NCBI RefSeq assembly: GCF_009764645.1 | Contig: NZ_RWIM01000168.1 | Location: 1-64,000, forward strand | Length of the DNA: 64,000 bases | Reading direction: 5' to 3' | Origin: Pseudomonas sp. PB106 | GTDB taxonomy: Bacteria > Pseudomonadota > Gammaproteobacteria > Pseudomonadales > Pseudomonadaceae | Shown here: one piece after another, positions 52,233 to 61,526 of the stretch | How positions within the stretch are numbered: the stretch's first letter is position 1 | Layout: every line of letters begins with the position of its first letter | The notes under the pieces: model-generated | What the model saw: the letters and a program-made list of their open reading frames with translations, nothing else | Told to the model about the DNA's origin: nothing | Databases searched by the model: none | Made by a program: the position numbers and the translations under genes

Positions 52233-53174
52233 ATGCTGGCAATCTTCCTCGAAACCCTGAACATCACCGCGCCGGTGTTTGCCATGCTGTTTCTCGGTGT
52301 GCTGCTCAAGCGCATCGACTGGATCAACGACAACTTCATCCACACCGCCTCGTCGCTGGTCTTCAACGTGACCATGCCGGCGCTGCTGTTCCTCGGCATT
52401 CTGCATGCTGACCTGCACGCGGCACTGCAACCGTCGCTGCTGATCTATTTTTCCCTCGCCACCCTGGTGAGTTTCGCCGTGGCGTGGGGCTGGGCGATTT
52501 TCAAGTGCCCGCGTGAAGATCGCGGCATCTACACCCAAGGCGCCTTTCGCGGCAACAACGGCGTGATCGGTCTGGCGCTGGCCGCGAGCATGTATGGCGA
52601 TTACGGGATCTCCCTCGGGGCGATTCTCGCGGCGCTGGTGATTCTGTTCTACAACACGCTGTCGACCATTGTGCTGGCGGTGTACAGCCCGGTGATCAAG
52701 TCCGACCCTTGGAGCATCTGCAAAAGCGTGTTCAGCAATCCGCTGATCATCAGCGTGATTGCGGCGGCGCCGTTTGCCTATTTCAAGATCGGTTTGCCGG
52801 GATGGCTGGAGACGTCCGGTCAATATCTGGCGCAGACCACCTTGCCGCTGGCGTTGATCTGCATTGGCGGAACCTTGTCGCTGGCGGCGTTGCGCAAAAG
52901 CGGCAACATGGCGCTCAGTTCGAGTCTGGTGAAGATGGTCGGTTTGCCGCTGTTGGCGACGTTGGGCGCGTGGTTGTGGGGTTTCCGCGGCGCTGAGCTG
53001 GGAATTCTGTTTCTGTACTTCGGCAGCCCGACGGCGGCAGCGAGTTTTGTCATGGCCCGGGCGGCGCAGGGCAATCATGAACTGGCGGCGGCGATTATCG
53101 TGCTGACCACGTTGATGGCGGCGATCACCACCAACGTCGGGATCTTCGTTTTGCAGTGGGGTGGGTGGATCTGA
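52233..53174 (+). CDS. AEC family transporter
   Basis: 313-residue auxin-efflux-carrier family protein with about 10 hydrophobic segments. It shows the family's N-terminal FLGVLLKRIDWI and the half-broken helix region GAFRGNNGVIGLALA. Bacterial members carry malonate, malate or other small anions; the substrate is not evident. It stands alone, with no acid-sugar enzyme coupled. Confidence 0.85.
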   Translation: MLAIFLETLNITAPVFAMLFLGVLLKRIDWINDNFIHTASSLVFNVTMPALLFLGILHADLHAALQPSLLIYFSLATLVSFAVAWGWAIFKCPREDRGIYTQGAFRGNNGVIGLALAASMYGDYGISLGAILAALVILFYNTLSTIVLAVYSPVIKSDPWSICKSVFSNPLIISVIAAAPFAYFKIGLPGWLETSGQYLAQTTLPLALICIGGTLSLAALRKSGNMALSSSLVKMVGLPLLATLGAWLWGFRGAELGILFLYFGSPTAAASFVMARAAQGNHELAAAIIVLTTLMAAITTNVGIFVLQWGGWI

Positions 53175-53180
53175 GGGCAA

Positions 53181-53261
53181 GATCAAAAGATCGCAGCCTG
53201 CGGCAGCTCCTACAGGAGAACGCATTTCCATGTAGGAGCTGCCGAAGGGTGCGATCTTTTA
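53181..53261. repeat. Two REP arms in tail-to-tail order
   Basis: GATCAAAAGATCGCAGCCTGCGGCAGCTCCTACAGG then TGTAGGAGCTGCCGAAGGGTGCGATCTTTTA. The second supplies the stop codon of the PcaC-like gene. Confidence 0.85.
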
Positions 53262-53636
53262 GCTTTTCTCGTAGGTATCAATCACTTCCTGCGCCGCCCG
53301 AAACGCATCAATCGCCGCCGGTACGCCGGCATACACCGCGCAATGCAGCAATGCCTCGCGAATCTCGTCCACCGTACAGCCGTTGTTCAACGCGCCGCGC
53401 ACATGGCCCTTCAGTTCTTGCGGGCACTTCAATGCGGTCAGCGCCGCCAGCGTAATCAAACTGCGCGTCTTCAGCGGCAGACCTTCGCGATTCCACACGC
53501 CACCCCACGCATGTTCATTGACGAAATCCTGCAGTGGTTGAGTGAACTCGGTGGCGTTGCCCAAGGCTCGGTCAACAAACGCATCGCCCATTACCTGGCG
53601 GCGGACATCGACCCCGGACTTCTTCGATTCGGTCAT
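53259..53636 (-). CDS. Carboxymuconolactone decarboxylase family protein (PcaC-like)
   Basis: 125-residue CMD-family protein. It carries HAWGGVWNREGLPLKTRSL and ALLHCAVYAGVPAAIDAF, both matching 4-carboxymuconolactone decarboxylase. There are no other protocatechuate genes nearby, so it may be an orphan paralogue rather than the pca enzyme. ATGA overlap with the antiporter gene. Its stop codon is within a REP arm, hinting that the original 3' end was altered by the repeat. Confidence 0.85.
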   Translation of the reverse strand: MTESKKSGVDVRRQVMGDAFVDRALGNATEFTQPLQDFVNEHAWGGVWNREGLPLKTRSLITLAALTALKCPQELKGHVRGALNNGCTVDEIREALLHCAVYAGVPAAIDAFRAAQEVIDTYEKS

Positions 53637-54694
53637 GGCATATCACTCTTGTGGTGTTGGCGGCGCCAGGCGCGGATCGACGTGAACAACAAATACGCCA
53701 ACAGCGGCGGCAGGACATAAAACAGCATCAGGCGCTCCAGTTTGCCGGCCAGCGGCATACCGGTGGTGAACGACACCACGTGCAGCCCATAGACCATATA
53801 CAAACCGAGCAGCAGCAAACCTTCGACACGGGTCACGCGGTAGCCGGAATAGAACACCGGCAGGCACAGCGCGGCGACACCGAGCATCACCGGCAGGTCG
53901 AAATCCAGCGCGTTCGGCGACACCGACAATGGCGTCGGCGCGATCAACGCCGTCAGGCCGAGCACGCCGAGCAGGTTGAACAGATTGGCGCCGATCACGT
54001 TGCCCACGGCGATGTCGCGTTGTCCGCGCAGCGCGGCGATCAGCGAGGTCGCCAGTTCCGGCAGCGACGTGCCGACGGCGACCACGGTCAGACCGATCAC
54101 CCGTTCGGAGAAACCCAGATCCGTCGCCACCACCACCGCTGCGCCGAGCAGCAGATGCCCGGCGAACACCAGCATCGCCAGACCGACGATGATCATCAGC
54201 GAGCTGCCAATCCAGGAGGTCTGCGCGGCGTCCGTCTGTGCCGAATGCGGACGCGTCGAGTGCCGCGACTGACGCAACAGCAGAGCGAGGTACAGCGCCA
54301 ATGCAGCCAGCAAAAGGATGCCGTCGAAGCGCCCGATTTCTTTGTTCCACGCCAACACGAACACCAGCAGGCTGGCGCCGATCATCAGCGGAATGTCCAG
54401 GCGCACCAGTTGCCGTGACACGCGCAGCGGGATGATCAGCGCGGAGAGGCCGAGTGTCACAAGGATATTGAAAATGCTGCTGCCGACCACGCTGCTGACG
54501 GCGATGTCGGGGTTGTGCGCCAACGCGGCTTGCACACTGACGGCCATCTGCGGTGCGCTGCTGCCGAGGGCGACGATGGTCAGGCCGATGATCAGAGGGC
54601 GTACGTGCAGACGTTCGGCCAGACGTACTGCGGCGCGCACCATCAGTTCGGCACCGAAGATCAGCAGGCACAGGCCGGCGAGCAGTTCGATCAC
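53633..54694 (-). CDS. Calcium/sodium antiporter (CaCA family, YrbG-like)
   Basis: 353-residue cation/Ca exchanger with the two alpha-repeats typical of the family: IVALGSSAPQMAVSVQAAL and VVAVGTSLPELATSLIAAL, each followed by GN/SS-type VVGSSIFN and VIGANLFN. About 10 spans. The start is GTG at 54694, without a clear ribosome site; the frame is open upstream with no ATG, GTG or TTG. It follows rlpA-like by 46 bp, likely one operon. Confidence 0.88.
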   Translation of the reverse strand: MIELLAGLCLLIFGAELMVRAAVRLAERLHVRPLIIGLTIVALGSSAPQMAVSVQAALAHNPDIAVSSVVGSSIFNILVTLGLSALIIPLRVSRQLVRLDIPLMIGASLLVFVLAWNKEIGRFDGILLLAALALYLALLLRQSRHSTRPHSAQTDAAQTSWIGSSLMIIVGLAMLVFAGHLLLGAAVVVATDLGFSERVIGLTVVAVGTSLPELATSLIAALRGQRDIAVGNVIGANLFNLLGVLGLTALIAPTPLSVSPNALDFDLPVMLGVAALCLPVFYSGYRVTRVEGLLLLGLYMVYGLHVVSFTTGMPLAGKLERLMLFYVLPPLLAYLLFTSIRAWRRQHHKSDMP

Positions 54695-54740
54695 GCTGAT
54701 CAGCGGTAAATCGCTCAGTCCGTAAATGGTCAGCGCTCCA

Positions 54741-55112
54741 TCAGTCGAGAGCCTGCACGCGCACCCGCGCGGTGCCGCTGCGCAGCATGCCGAGCTGGTC
54801 GGCGGCCTCGCGGGAAACGTCGATCAGACGCCCACGGGTGTGAGGGCCGCGGTCGTTGATGCGGACCACAACGGATTCATCGTTTTTCAGGTTGGTGATC
54901 TTCACCCGCGTGCCGAAGGGTAGCTGGCGGTGGGCGGCGGTCAGGGAATTCTGGTTGAACGCTTCGCCGCTGGCGGTGCGTTTACCGTGGTGCCTGGCAC
55001 CGTAATAGGAAGCGACGCCGGTCTGGTCGTAACCGTGCGGGTCGATGGTGTCGGTGCTGGCGCAACCGGCCAGTAAAGAGAGCAGGGCGCAGGCGCCGAG
55101 CAGACGTTTCAT
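54741..55112 (-). CDS. Short RlpA-like septal ring lipoprotein
   Basis: 123 residues. Lipobox LLSLLAGC gives acylation at Cys17. A single double-psi beta-barrel follows with GVASYYGARHHGKRTASGE and IVRINDRGPH-like segments (VVRINDRGPHTRGRLIDVS). It is much shorter than RlpA proper and lacks the SPOR domain, so it is a paralogue, probably a minor peptidoglycan lytic or binding lipoprotein. Confidence 0.88.
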   Translation of the reverse strand: MKRLLGACALLSLLAGCASTDTIDPHGYDQTGVASYYGARHHGKRTASGEAFNQNSLTAAHRQLPFGTRVKITNLKNDESVVVRINDRGPHTRGRLIDVSREAADQLGMLRSGTARVRVQALD

Positions 55113-55128
55113 TCAGATACTCCAAAGT

Positions 55129-55238
55129 GATCGTTCCCACGCTCCAGCGTGGGAATGCATCCCGTGACGCTCTGCGTCACACCGCAATGGACGCGGAGCG
55201 TCCGGGGCGGCATTCCCACGCAGAGCGTGGGAACGATC
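55129..55238. repeat. GATCGTTCCCACGC repeat, copy 2
   Basis: Same four-hairpin plan as 52068-52175, with inner arms GTGACGC-TCT-GCGTCAC and GGACGC-GGA-GCGTCC. It lies between gatB and the rlpA-like gene. Confidence 0.88.
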
Positions 55239-55257
55239 CCCGAGCGCGGGGCCAGAA

Positions 55258-56703
55258 TCAGCCTTCGAGCTTGCTTTTCAGCAGTTCGTTCACTTGCTGC
55301 GGGTTGGCTTTGCCTTTGGACGCTTTCATCGCCTGACCGACAAAGAAGCCGAACATCTTGCCGCGTTTGGCTTCATCAGCCGCACGATACTGTTCAACTT
55401 GCTCGGCGTTGGCCGCGAGCATTTCGTCCAGCACCGCCGAGATCGCGCCGCTGTCGGTCACTTGTTTCAGGCCACGTTTTTCGATGATCTCGTCTGCGCT
55501 GCCTTCACCGTTGGCCATCGCTTCGAACACCACTTTGGCGATCTTGCCGGAGATGGTGTTGTCCTTGATCCGCTGGAGCATGCCGCCCAGTTGCTCGGCG
55601 GAAACCGGCGACTCGTCGATATCCAGGCCTTGCTTGTTGAGCAGGCTGCCCAACTCGACCATCACCCAGTTTGCCGCCAGTTTGGCGTCGCCGCCGATGG
55701 CTGCAACTTTCTCGAAGTAGTCCGCTTGCTCACGGCTGGTGGCCAGCACGTTGGCGTCGTAGGCCGACAGACCGAACTGGCTCTGGAAACGCTCGCGTTT
55801 TTGCGGTGGCAGTTCCGGCAGGGTGGCGCGCACCTCGCCGAGGAACGACTCTTCGATGACCACTGGCAGCAGGTCCGGATCGGGGAAGTAACGGTAGTCG
55901 TTGGCTTCCTCTTTCGAACGCATCGGACGTGTCTCGTCCTTGTTCGGATCGTACAGACGCGTCTGCTGGATCACTTTGCCGCCGTCTTCGATCAGCTCGA
56001 TCTGCCGCTGGATCTCGGAGTTGATCGCCTTCTCGATGAAGCGGAACGAGTTGACGTTCTTGATCTCGCAGCGCGTACCGAACTCGACCTGGCCTTTCGG
56101 ACGGATCGACACGTTGCAGTCGCAACGCAGCGAGCCTTCGGCCATGTTGCCGTCGCAGATGCCCAGGTAACGCACCAGCGCGTGGATCGCCTTGACGTAA
56201 GCCACGGCTTCCTTGGCGCTGCGCATGTCCGGCTCGGAAACGATTTCCAGCAGCGGCGTGCCGGCACGGTTCAGGTCGATGCCGGTGGCGCCGTTGAATT
56301 CTTCGTGCAGGCTCTTGCCGGCGTCTTCTTCCAGGTGCGCGCGGGTGATGCCGACACGTTTGACGGTGCCGTCTTCCAGCGCGATGTCCAGGTGGCCCTT
56401 GCCGACAATCGGCAATTCCATCTGGCTGATCTGATAGCCCTTCGGCAGGTCCGGATAGAAGTAGTTTTTACGGGCGAACACGTTGTGTTGACCGATCTCG
56501 GCGTCAATCGCCAGACCGAACATCACCGCCATGCGCACCGCTTCCTGGTTCAGCACCGGCAGAACGCCAGGCATGCCCAGATCGATCAGGCTGGCCTGGG
56601 TGTTCGGCTCGGAACCGAAGGTGGTGGAACTACCGGAAAAGATTTTCGACCGGGTAGTGAGCTGAGTGTGAATCTCCAGCCCGATCACGACTTCCCATTG
56701 CAT
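55258..56703 (-). CDS. gatB: Asp-tRNA(Asn)/Glu-tRNA(Gln) amidotransferase subunit B
   Basis: 481-residue GatB, the kinase/tRNA-binding subunit that phosphorylates the misacylated Glu or Asp before amidation. N-terminal cradle WEVVIGLEIHTQL, the GxPNT-type segment TQASLIDLGMPGVLPVLN, and the C-terminal YqeY-like tail (KTNPQQVNELLKSKL-type) are visible. It follows gatA by 10 bp. Confidence 0.96.
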   Translation of the reverse strand: MQWEVVIGLEIHTQLTTRSKIFSGSSTTFGSEPNTQASLIDLGMPGVLPVLNQEAVRMAVMFGLAIDAEIGQHNVFARKNYFYPDLPKGYQISQMELPIVGKGHLDIALEDGTVKRVGITRAHLEEDAGKSLHEEFNGATGIDLNRAGTPLLEIVSEPDMRSAKEAVAYVKAIHALVRYLGICDGNMAEGSLRCDCNVSIRPKGQVEFGTRCEIKNVNSFRFIEKAINSEIQRQIELIEDGGKVIQQTRLYDPNKDETRPMRSKEEANDYRYFPDPDLLPVVIEESFLGEVRATLPELPPQKRERFQSQFGLSAYDANVLATSREQADYFEKVAAIGGDAKLAANWVMVELGSLLNKQGLDIDESPVSAEQLGGMLQRIKDNTISGKIAKVVFEAMANGEGSADEIIEKRGLKQVTDSGAISAVLDEMLAANAEQVEQYRAADEAKRGKMFGFFVGQAMKASKGKANPQQVNELLKSKLEG

Positions 56704-56713
56704 GTGTGTCTCC

Positions 56714-58165
56714 TCAGAAGCCGGTTGGGGTGCGGGTGTGCCAGTCAGTGTTCAACTGATACTGGTGCGCAACATTGAGCAAACGGCCTTCCTGGAAATA
56801 CGGCGCAAGCAACTGCACGCCAACCGGCAGACCGTCGACAAAACCGGCCGGCATCGACAGGCCCGGCAGGCCCGCGAGGTTGGCGGTGATGGTGTAGACG
56901 TCTTCCAGATAGGCGGCAACCGGGTCGCTGTTCTTCGCGCCAAGTTTCCAGGCCGGGTTCGGCGTGGTTGGGCCGAGGATGATGTCGACTTCATTAAAGG
57001 CAGCCATGAAATCGTTCTTCACCAGACGACGGATCTTCTGCGCTTTCAGGTAGTAGGCGTCGTAGTAACCGGCGGACAGCGCGTAGGCACCGACCATGAT
57101 CCGGCGCTGCACTTCCGGGCCGAAGCCTTCGCCACGCGAGCGCTTGTACAGGTCGATCAAATCTTTCGGTTGCTCGCAACGGTGGCCGAAACGCACGCCG
57201 TCGAAACGCGACAGGTTGGAAGAGGCCTCTGCTGGCGCGATCACGTAGTACGCAGGAATCGCGTGCTGCATGTTCGGCAGGCTGATTTCCTTGATCACGG
57301 CACCGAGCTTCTGCAGCTCTTTAATGCTGTTCTGGATCAGTTCGGCGATGCGCGGGTCGAGACCGGCGCTGAAGTATTCCTTCGGCACGCCAATGCGCAG
57401 GCCTTGCAGCGATTCGCCGAGGCTGGCGGAGTAATCCGGAACCGGTTCATCGATGCTGGTGGAGTCGTTCTGATCGAAGCCGGCCATACCTTGCAACAAA
57501 ATTGCGCAGTCTTCGGCAGTGCGTGCCAACGGGCCGCCCTGATCGAGGCTGGAGGCGTAAGCGATCATGCCCCAGCGCGAAACGCGACCGTACGTCGGTT
57601 TCAGGCCGGTGAGGTTGGTGAACGCCGCCGGCTGACGAATCGAACCACCGGTGTCAGTGGCCGTCGCCGCAGGCAACAGACGAGCGGCCACTGCCGCTGC
57701 CGAACCACCGGACGAACCGCCCGGCACGTGTTCCAGGTTCCACGGGTTTTTCACCGCGCCGTACCAGCTCGACTCGTTGGCCGAACCCATGGCGAATTCG
57801 TCCATGTTGGTCTTGCCCAGGGTCACGGCGCCGGCAGCGGCCAGTTTCGCAACGACAGTGGCGTCGTACGGGGCTTTGAAGTTGTCGAGCATCTTCGAGC
57901 CGCAGCTGGTGCGGATGCCCTGGGTGCAGAACAGGTCTTTGTGAGCGATCGGCGCGCCGAGCAGGGCGCCGCTCTCACCGTTGGCGCGGCGTGCATCGGC
58001 GGCTTTCGCCTGCTCGATGGCCAGCTCTTCGGTGAGGCTGATGAAACTGTTGAGCTGCGGATCGAGCTGGGTAATACGCGCCAGCAGGACTTTGGTCAGC
58101 TCTTCGGAGGAAAACTTTTTATCGGCGAGACCGCGGGCGATCTCGGCCAGAGTCATTTGATGCAT
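56714..58165 (-). CDS. gatA: Asp/Glu-tRNA amidotransferase subunit A
   Basis: 483-residue amidase-signature protein that releases ammonia from glutamine. The catalytic Lys76 (AHKDLF), cis-Ser151 (PGGSSGGSAAA) and nucleophile Ser175 (TDTGGSIRQP) are all present. Works in the membrane-free GatCAB complex with GatB and GatC; needed where no GlnRS or AsnRS covers the pathway. Confidence 0.97.
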   Translation of the reverse strand: MHQMTLAEIARGLADKKFSSEELTKVLLARITQLDPQLNSFISLTEELAIEQAKAADARRANGESGALLGAPIAHKDLFCTQGIRTSCGSKMLDNFKAPYDATVVAKLAAAGAVTLGKTNMDEFAMGSANESSWYGAVKNPWNLEHVPGGSSGGSAAAVAARLLPAATATDTGGSIRQPAAFTNLTGLKPTYGRVSRWGMIAYASSLDQGGPLARTAEDCAILLQGMAGFDQNDSTSIDEPVPDYSASLGESLQGLRIGVPKEYFSAGLDPRIAELIQNSIKELQKLGAVIKEISLPNMQHAIPAYYVIAPAEASSNLSRFDGVRFGHRCEQPKDLIDLYKRSRGEGFGPEVQRRIMVGAYALSAGYYDAYYLKAQKIRRLVKNDFMAAFNEVDIILGPTTPNPAWKLGAKNSDPVAAYLEDVYTITANLAGLPGLSMPAGFVDGLPVGVQLLAPYFQEGRLLNVAHQYQLNTDWHTRTPTGF

Positions 58166-58181
58166 TGCAGGCTCTTTCCCT

Positions 58182-58469
58182 TTAGTCGATGACTTTCGGA
58201 ACCAGATACAGGCCGTTTTCGACCGCTGGTGCGATGGACTGGTAAGCCTCGCGGTGATTGCTCTCGGTCACGACATCGGCGCGCAGGCGCTGACTGGCTT
58301 CCAGCGGGTGGGCCAGAGGCTCGATACCGTCGGTATTGACCGCCTGCATTTCGTCGACCAGCCCGAGAATGCTGTTGAGGGCGGAAGTAATGTGTGGAAG
58401 ATCGGCATCATTGAGGCCAAGGCAGGCCAGATGTGCGATTTTTTCCACGTCGGAGCGTTCTAGCGCCAT
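58182..58469 (-). CDS. gatC: Asp/Glu-tRNA amidotransferase subunit C
   Basis: 95-residue GatC, the clamp that holds GatA and GatB. Typical start VEKIAHLACLGL and C-terminal half with REAYQSIAPAVENGLYLVPKV. ATG 58469 follows GGAG. First gene of gatCAB, divergent from mreB. Confidence 0.95.
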   Translation of the reverse strand: MALERSDVEKIAHLACLGLNDADLPHITSALNSILGLVDEMQAVNTDGIEPLAHPLEASQRLRADVVTESNHREAYQSIAPAVENGLYLVPKVID

Positions 58470-58493
58470 CGGGATTCTCCTGTGGAAAACAGA

Positions 58494-58508
58494 ACGGACG
58501 ACGTCCGT
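58494..58508. promoter_or_regulatory. Perfect inverted repeat in gatC leader
   Basis: ACGGACG-A-CGTCCGT, 25-39 nt before the gatC ATG. May be an operator or a small mRNA hairpin; no known binding protein is recognised. Confidence 0.35.
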
Positions 58509-58680
58509 GTGTTAGATTGTCGGAACACTACCGCACTTCTACGGTCATAAGGCCGCGATTGTGGGGCTTGGTGCACAGAAAAGCGGCCAATTTAACATAT
58601 TGGCGCCTTGCCCAAAATCCCTGTCGTTGTTAGAGTTTGCCGCACTTTTTTACCCACGCGTTGCCTAGGGTCCCTTTCCC

Positions 58681-59718
58681 ATGTTCAAGAAACTGCGTGG
58701 CATGTTTTCCAGCGATCTTTCCATTGACCTGGGCACTGCCAACACCCTTATTTACGTGCGCGAGCGCGGTATCGTCCTGAATGAGCCATCGGTTGTGGCC
58801 ATTCGGACACACGGTAACCAGAAAAGTGTCGTTGCTGTCGGCACCGAGGCCAAGCGCATGCTCGGCCGTACGCCGGGCAACATTGCTGCCATTCGTCCGA
58901 TGAAGGACGGTGTGATCGCCGACTTCAGCGTCTGCGAAAAGATGCTGCAATACTTTATTAACAAGGTTCACGAAAACAGCTTTCTGCAGCCTAGCCCTCG
59001 TGTGCTGATCTGCGTTCCATGCAAATCCACCCAGGTTGAGCGTCGTGCCATCCGTGAATCGGCCCTTGGTGCCGGTGCCCGTGAAGTATTCCTGATCGAA
59101 GAGCCAATGGCTGCAGCGATCGGTGCTGGCCTGCCGGTAGAAGAAGCACGCGGCTCGATGGTCGTGGATATCGGTGGTGGTACTACCGAAATCGCGCTGA
59201 TCTCCCTGAACGGTGTGGTCTATGCCGAATCCGTCCGCGTTGGCGGCGACCGCTTCGACGAAGCGATCATCACTTACGTGCGTCGTAACTACGGCAGCCT
59301 GATCGGTGAATCCACCGCTGAGCGCATCAAACAGGAAATCGGTACGGCCTACCCGGGCGGCGAAGTTCGCGAAGTCGACGTTCGCGGTCGCAACCTGGCC
59401 GAAGGCGTTCCACGCGCATTCACCCTGAACTCCAACGAAGTGCTGGAAGCTCTGCAAGAGTCCCTGGCCACTATCGTTCAGGCCGTGAAAAGCGCCCTGG
59501 AGCAATCGCCGCCGGAACTGGCTTCCGACATCGCCGAGCGTGGCCTGGTGCTGACCGGTGGTGGCGCGTTGCTGCGTGACCTCGACAAGTTGCTGGCCCA
59601 GGAAACCGGTCTGCCAGTGATCGTTGCCGAAGATCCGCTGACCTGTGTTGCTCGCGGCGGTGGCCGTGCATTGGAAATGATGGATAAACACACCATGGAT
59701 CTGCTCTCCAGCGAATAA
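58681..59718 (+). CDS. mreB: Rod shape-determining protein MreB
   Basis: 345-residue actin homologue that guides lateral cell-wall synthesis. Phosphate-1 motif LGTANTLIYV, connect-1 and phosphate-2 VVDIGGGTTEIALIS, and adenosine motif LTGGGALLRDL. Standard length. First gene of mreBCD, divergent from gatCAB. Confidence 0.98.
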   Translation: MFKKLRGMFSSDLSIDLGTANTLIYVRERGIVLNEPSVVAIRTHGNQKSVVAVGTEAKRMLGRTPGNIAAIRPMKDGVIADFSVCEKMLQYFINKVHENSFLQPSPRVLICVPCKSTQVERRAIRESALGAGAREVFLIEEPMAAAIGAGLPVEEARGSMVVDIGGGTTEIALISLNGVVYAESVRVGGDRFDEAIITYVRRNYGSLIGESTAERIKQEIGTAYPGGEVREVDVRGRNLAEGVPRAFTLNSNEVLEALQESLATIVQAVKSALEQSPPELASDIAERGLVLTGGGALLRDLDKLLAQETGLPVIVAEDPLTCVARGGGRALEMMDKHTMDLLSSE

Positions 59719-59750
59719 GTGCTGGGTTGCAATACGTGGGTGAACGCGCG

Positions 59751-59776
59751 CAGGCAGCACTTTGCAGTGCTGCCTG
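59751..59776 (+). terminator. Hairpin between mreB and mreC
   Basis: CAGGCAGCACT-TTGC-AGTGCTGCCTG, a perfect 11-bp stem 32 bp past the mreB stop, followed by an interrupted T-rich stretch. It could partly terminate the mRNA and keep MreB above MreC/MreD. Confidence 0.65.
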
Positions 59777-59861
59777 TTGGCGTTTATCTTCTGTCAGTCT
59801 TCATCCAGGCCGGTTTGATGCCGTATGAATAAACAGAACATTTGCCTGGGAGGAGCGGCTT

Positions 59862-60998
59862 ATTAAACCGCTTTTCGCCAAGGGCCCTTCGTTGGGTGTG
59901 CGCCTGTTGGTGCTGGCCGTGCTGTCGGTCGCGCTGATGGTGGTCGATGCCCGCTTTGATCTGCTCAAGCCTGCGCGCAAGCAAGCGTCGCTGGTGCTGA
60001 TGGATGCCTACTGGATCACTGACCTGCCCGGACGTTTGTGGGAAGGGATTGCCAGCCAGTTCGGCAGCCGCACCGAGCTTGTCGCCGAAAACGAAAAACT
60101 CAAGACCGAAAACCTGCTGCTGCAGGGTCGCATGCAAAAGCTTGCCGCCCTCACCGAGCAGAACGTTCGGCTGCGCGAGTTGCTCAATTCTTCCGCACTG
60201 GTCAACGAAAAGGTCGAAGTGGCCGAGTTGATCGGCATGGACCCCAACCCCTTCACCCATCGCATCATCATCAATAAAGGTGAGCGCGATGGCGTGGTGC
60301 TCGGTCAACCGGTGCTCGATGCGCGCGGCTTGATGGGCCAAGTGGTCGAGTTGATGCCGTACACCTCGCGTGTATTACTGTTGACCGACACCACTCACAG
60401 CATTCCTGTGCAGGTAAACCGTAACGGTCTGCGCGCGATTGCCAGCGGCACCGGTAACCCGGAGCGTCTGGAGTTGCGTCACGTTGCCGACACCGCCGAT
60501 ATCAAGGAAGGCGATCTGCTGGTCAGTTCCGGTCTTGGCCAGCGCTTCCCGGCGGGTTACCCGGTCGCGACGGTGAAAGAAGTCATTCACGATTCCGGCC
60601 AGCCGTTTGCGATCGTTCGCGCGGTGCCGACTGCTGCGTTGAACCGTAGCCGCTATCTGCTGCTGGTGTTCAGCGACAGCCGCAGCGCCGAGGAGCGCGC
60701 CAATGACGCGGCTCAGGCGCAGGAAAATCTCGATGCCTTTGGCGGCGGCCCCGTCATTCCGGCCACCGTGCCGAAAACCGTGACTTCGCCTGCTGCCGCG
60801 CCAACGCCTGCAGCAACTGCCACGCCTGCTCCTGCCGCCGCGGCTGCACCTGCTGCTGCAGCGAAACCGCCGGCGAACAAAACCCCTGCGGCGACCAAAC
60901 CACCGGCGGCCAGCAAGCCTCCAGCTGCCCAGCCCGCGGCGCGACCAGCGGCGAAACCGCCAGTCAGTGCCCCGGCTACTACCGGGAGACAAGAATAA
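59862..60998 (+). CDS. mreC: Rod shape-determining protein MreC
   Basis: 378 residues. A short cytoplasmic start (IKPLFAKGPSLG), one membrane span (LLVLAVLSVALMVV), a coiled coil (about 70-110) and the beta-domain MreC core follow, with a long Ala/Pro-rich C-terminal tail (from about 290). The start is argued to be ATT at 59862, because GGGAGGAG lies 6 bases before it and no ATG, GTG or TTG occurs between the upstream stop and 59892. TTG 59892 is the alternative and would lose ten residues. Confidence 0.93.
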   Translation: MKPLFAKGPSLGVRLLVLAVLSVALMVVDARFDLLKPARKQASLVLMDAYWITDLPGRLWEGIASQFGSRTELVAENEKLKTENLLLQGRMQKLAALTEQNVRLRELLNSSALVNEKVEVAELIGMDPNPFTHRIIINKGERDGVVLGQPVLDARGLMGQVVELMPYTSRVLLLTDTTHSIPVQVNRNGLRAIASGTGNPERLELRHVADTADIKEGDLLVSSGLGQRFPAGYPVATVKEVIHDSGQPFAIVRAVPTAALNRSRYLLLVFSDSRSAEERANDAAQAQENLDAFGGGPVIPATVPKTVTSPAAAPTPAATATPAPAAAAAPAAAAKPPANKTPAATKPPAASKPPAAQPAARPAAKPPVSAPATTGRQE

Positions 60999-61489
60999 TG
61001 GTCGGCGCTACCGCATCGCGAAACGGCTGGATTGTCTGGCTGACGTTTGTTGTGGGCCTACTGCTCAGCGTGTCACCGTTGCCGATTTTCATGGAGATCC
61101 TGCGCCCATTGTGGCTGGCCTTGCTCCTGACTTTCTGGGCGTTGTACATGCCGCATACGGTCGGCATGGTCACGGCGTTTTGCCTGGGCCTGGCCGAAGA
61201 CGTGCTGCAGGGCGACCTGTTCGGTCAGAATGCACTGATCCTGACGCTGATCACGTTCTTGGTGCTGTCATTGCAGCAACGCCTGCGGATGTTTCCGATG
61301 TGGCAGCAATGTCTGGTGATCCTGGTGATCTTCGGCCTCGCGCAACTGGTGCAATTGTGGCTCAGTGCTTTGACCGGTAACCGTCAACCAACCTTGGCGC
61401 TGGTCCTGCCGGCACTGGTCAGCGCCTTGCTCTGGCCTTGGGTCAGCTTTGCCCTACGCGGATTACGCCGACGCTACAGAATCAATTGA
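60998..61489 (+). CDS. mreD: Rod shape-determining protein MreD
   Basis: 163-residue membrane protein with about 5 hydrophobic segments (WIVWLTFVVGLLLSVSPLP first) and the conserved ...FCLGLAEDVLQGDLFGQNAL loop. Starts in the TAATG overlap with mreC. It is part of the elongasome. Confidence 0.94.
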   Translation: MVGATASRNGWIVWLTFVVGLLLSVSPLPIFMEILRPLWLALLLTFWALYMPHTVGMVTAFCLGLAEDVLQGDLFGQNALILTLITFLVLSLQQRLRMFPMWQQCLVILVIFGLAQLVQLWLSALTGNRQPTLALVLPALVSALLWPWVSFALRGLRRRYRIN

Positions 61490-61526
61490 GCCGGTGAAGC
61501 AGGGCACTGAACAGGGAGATGTTTTG

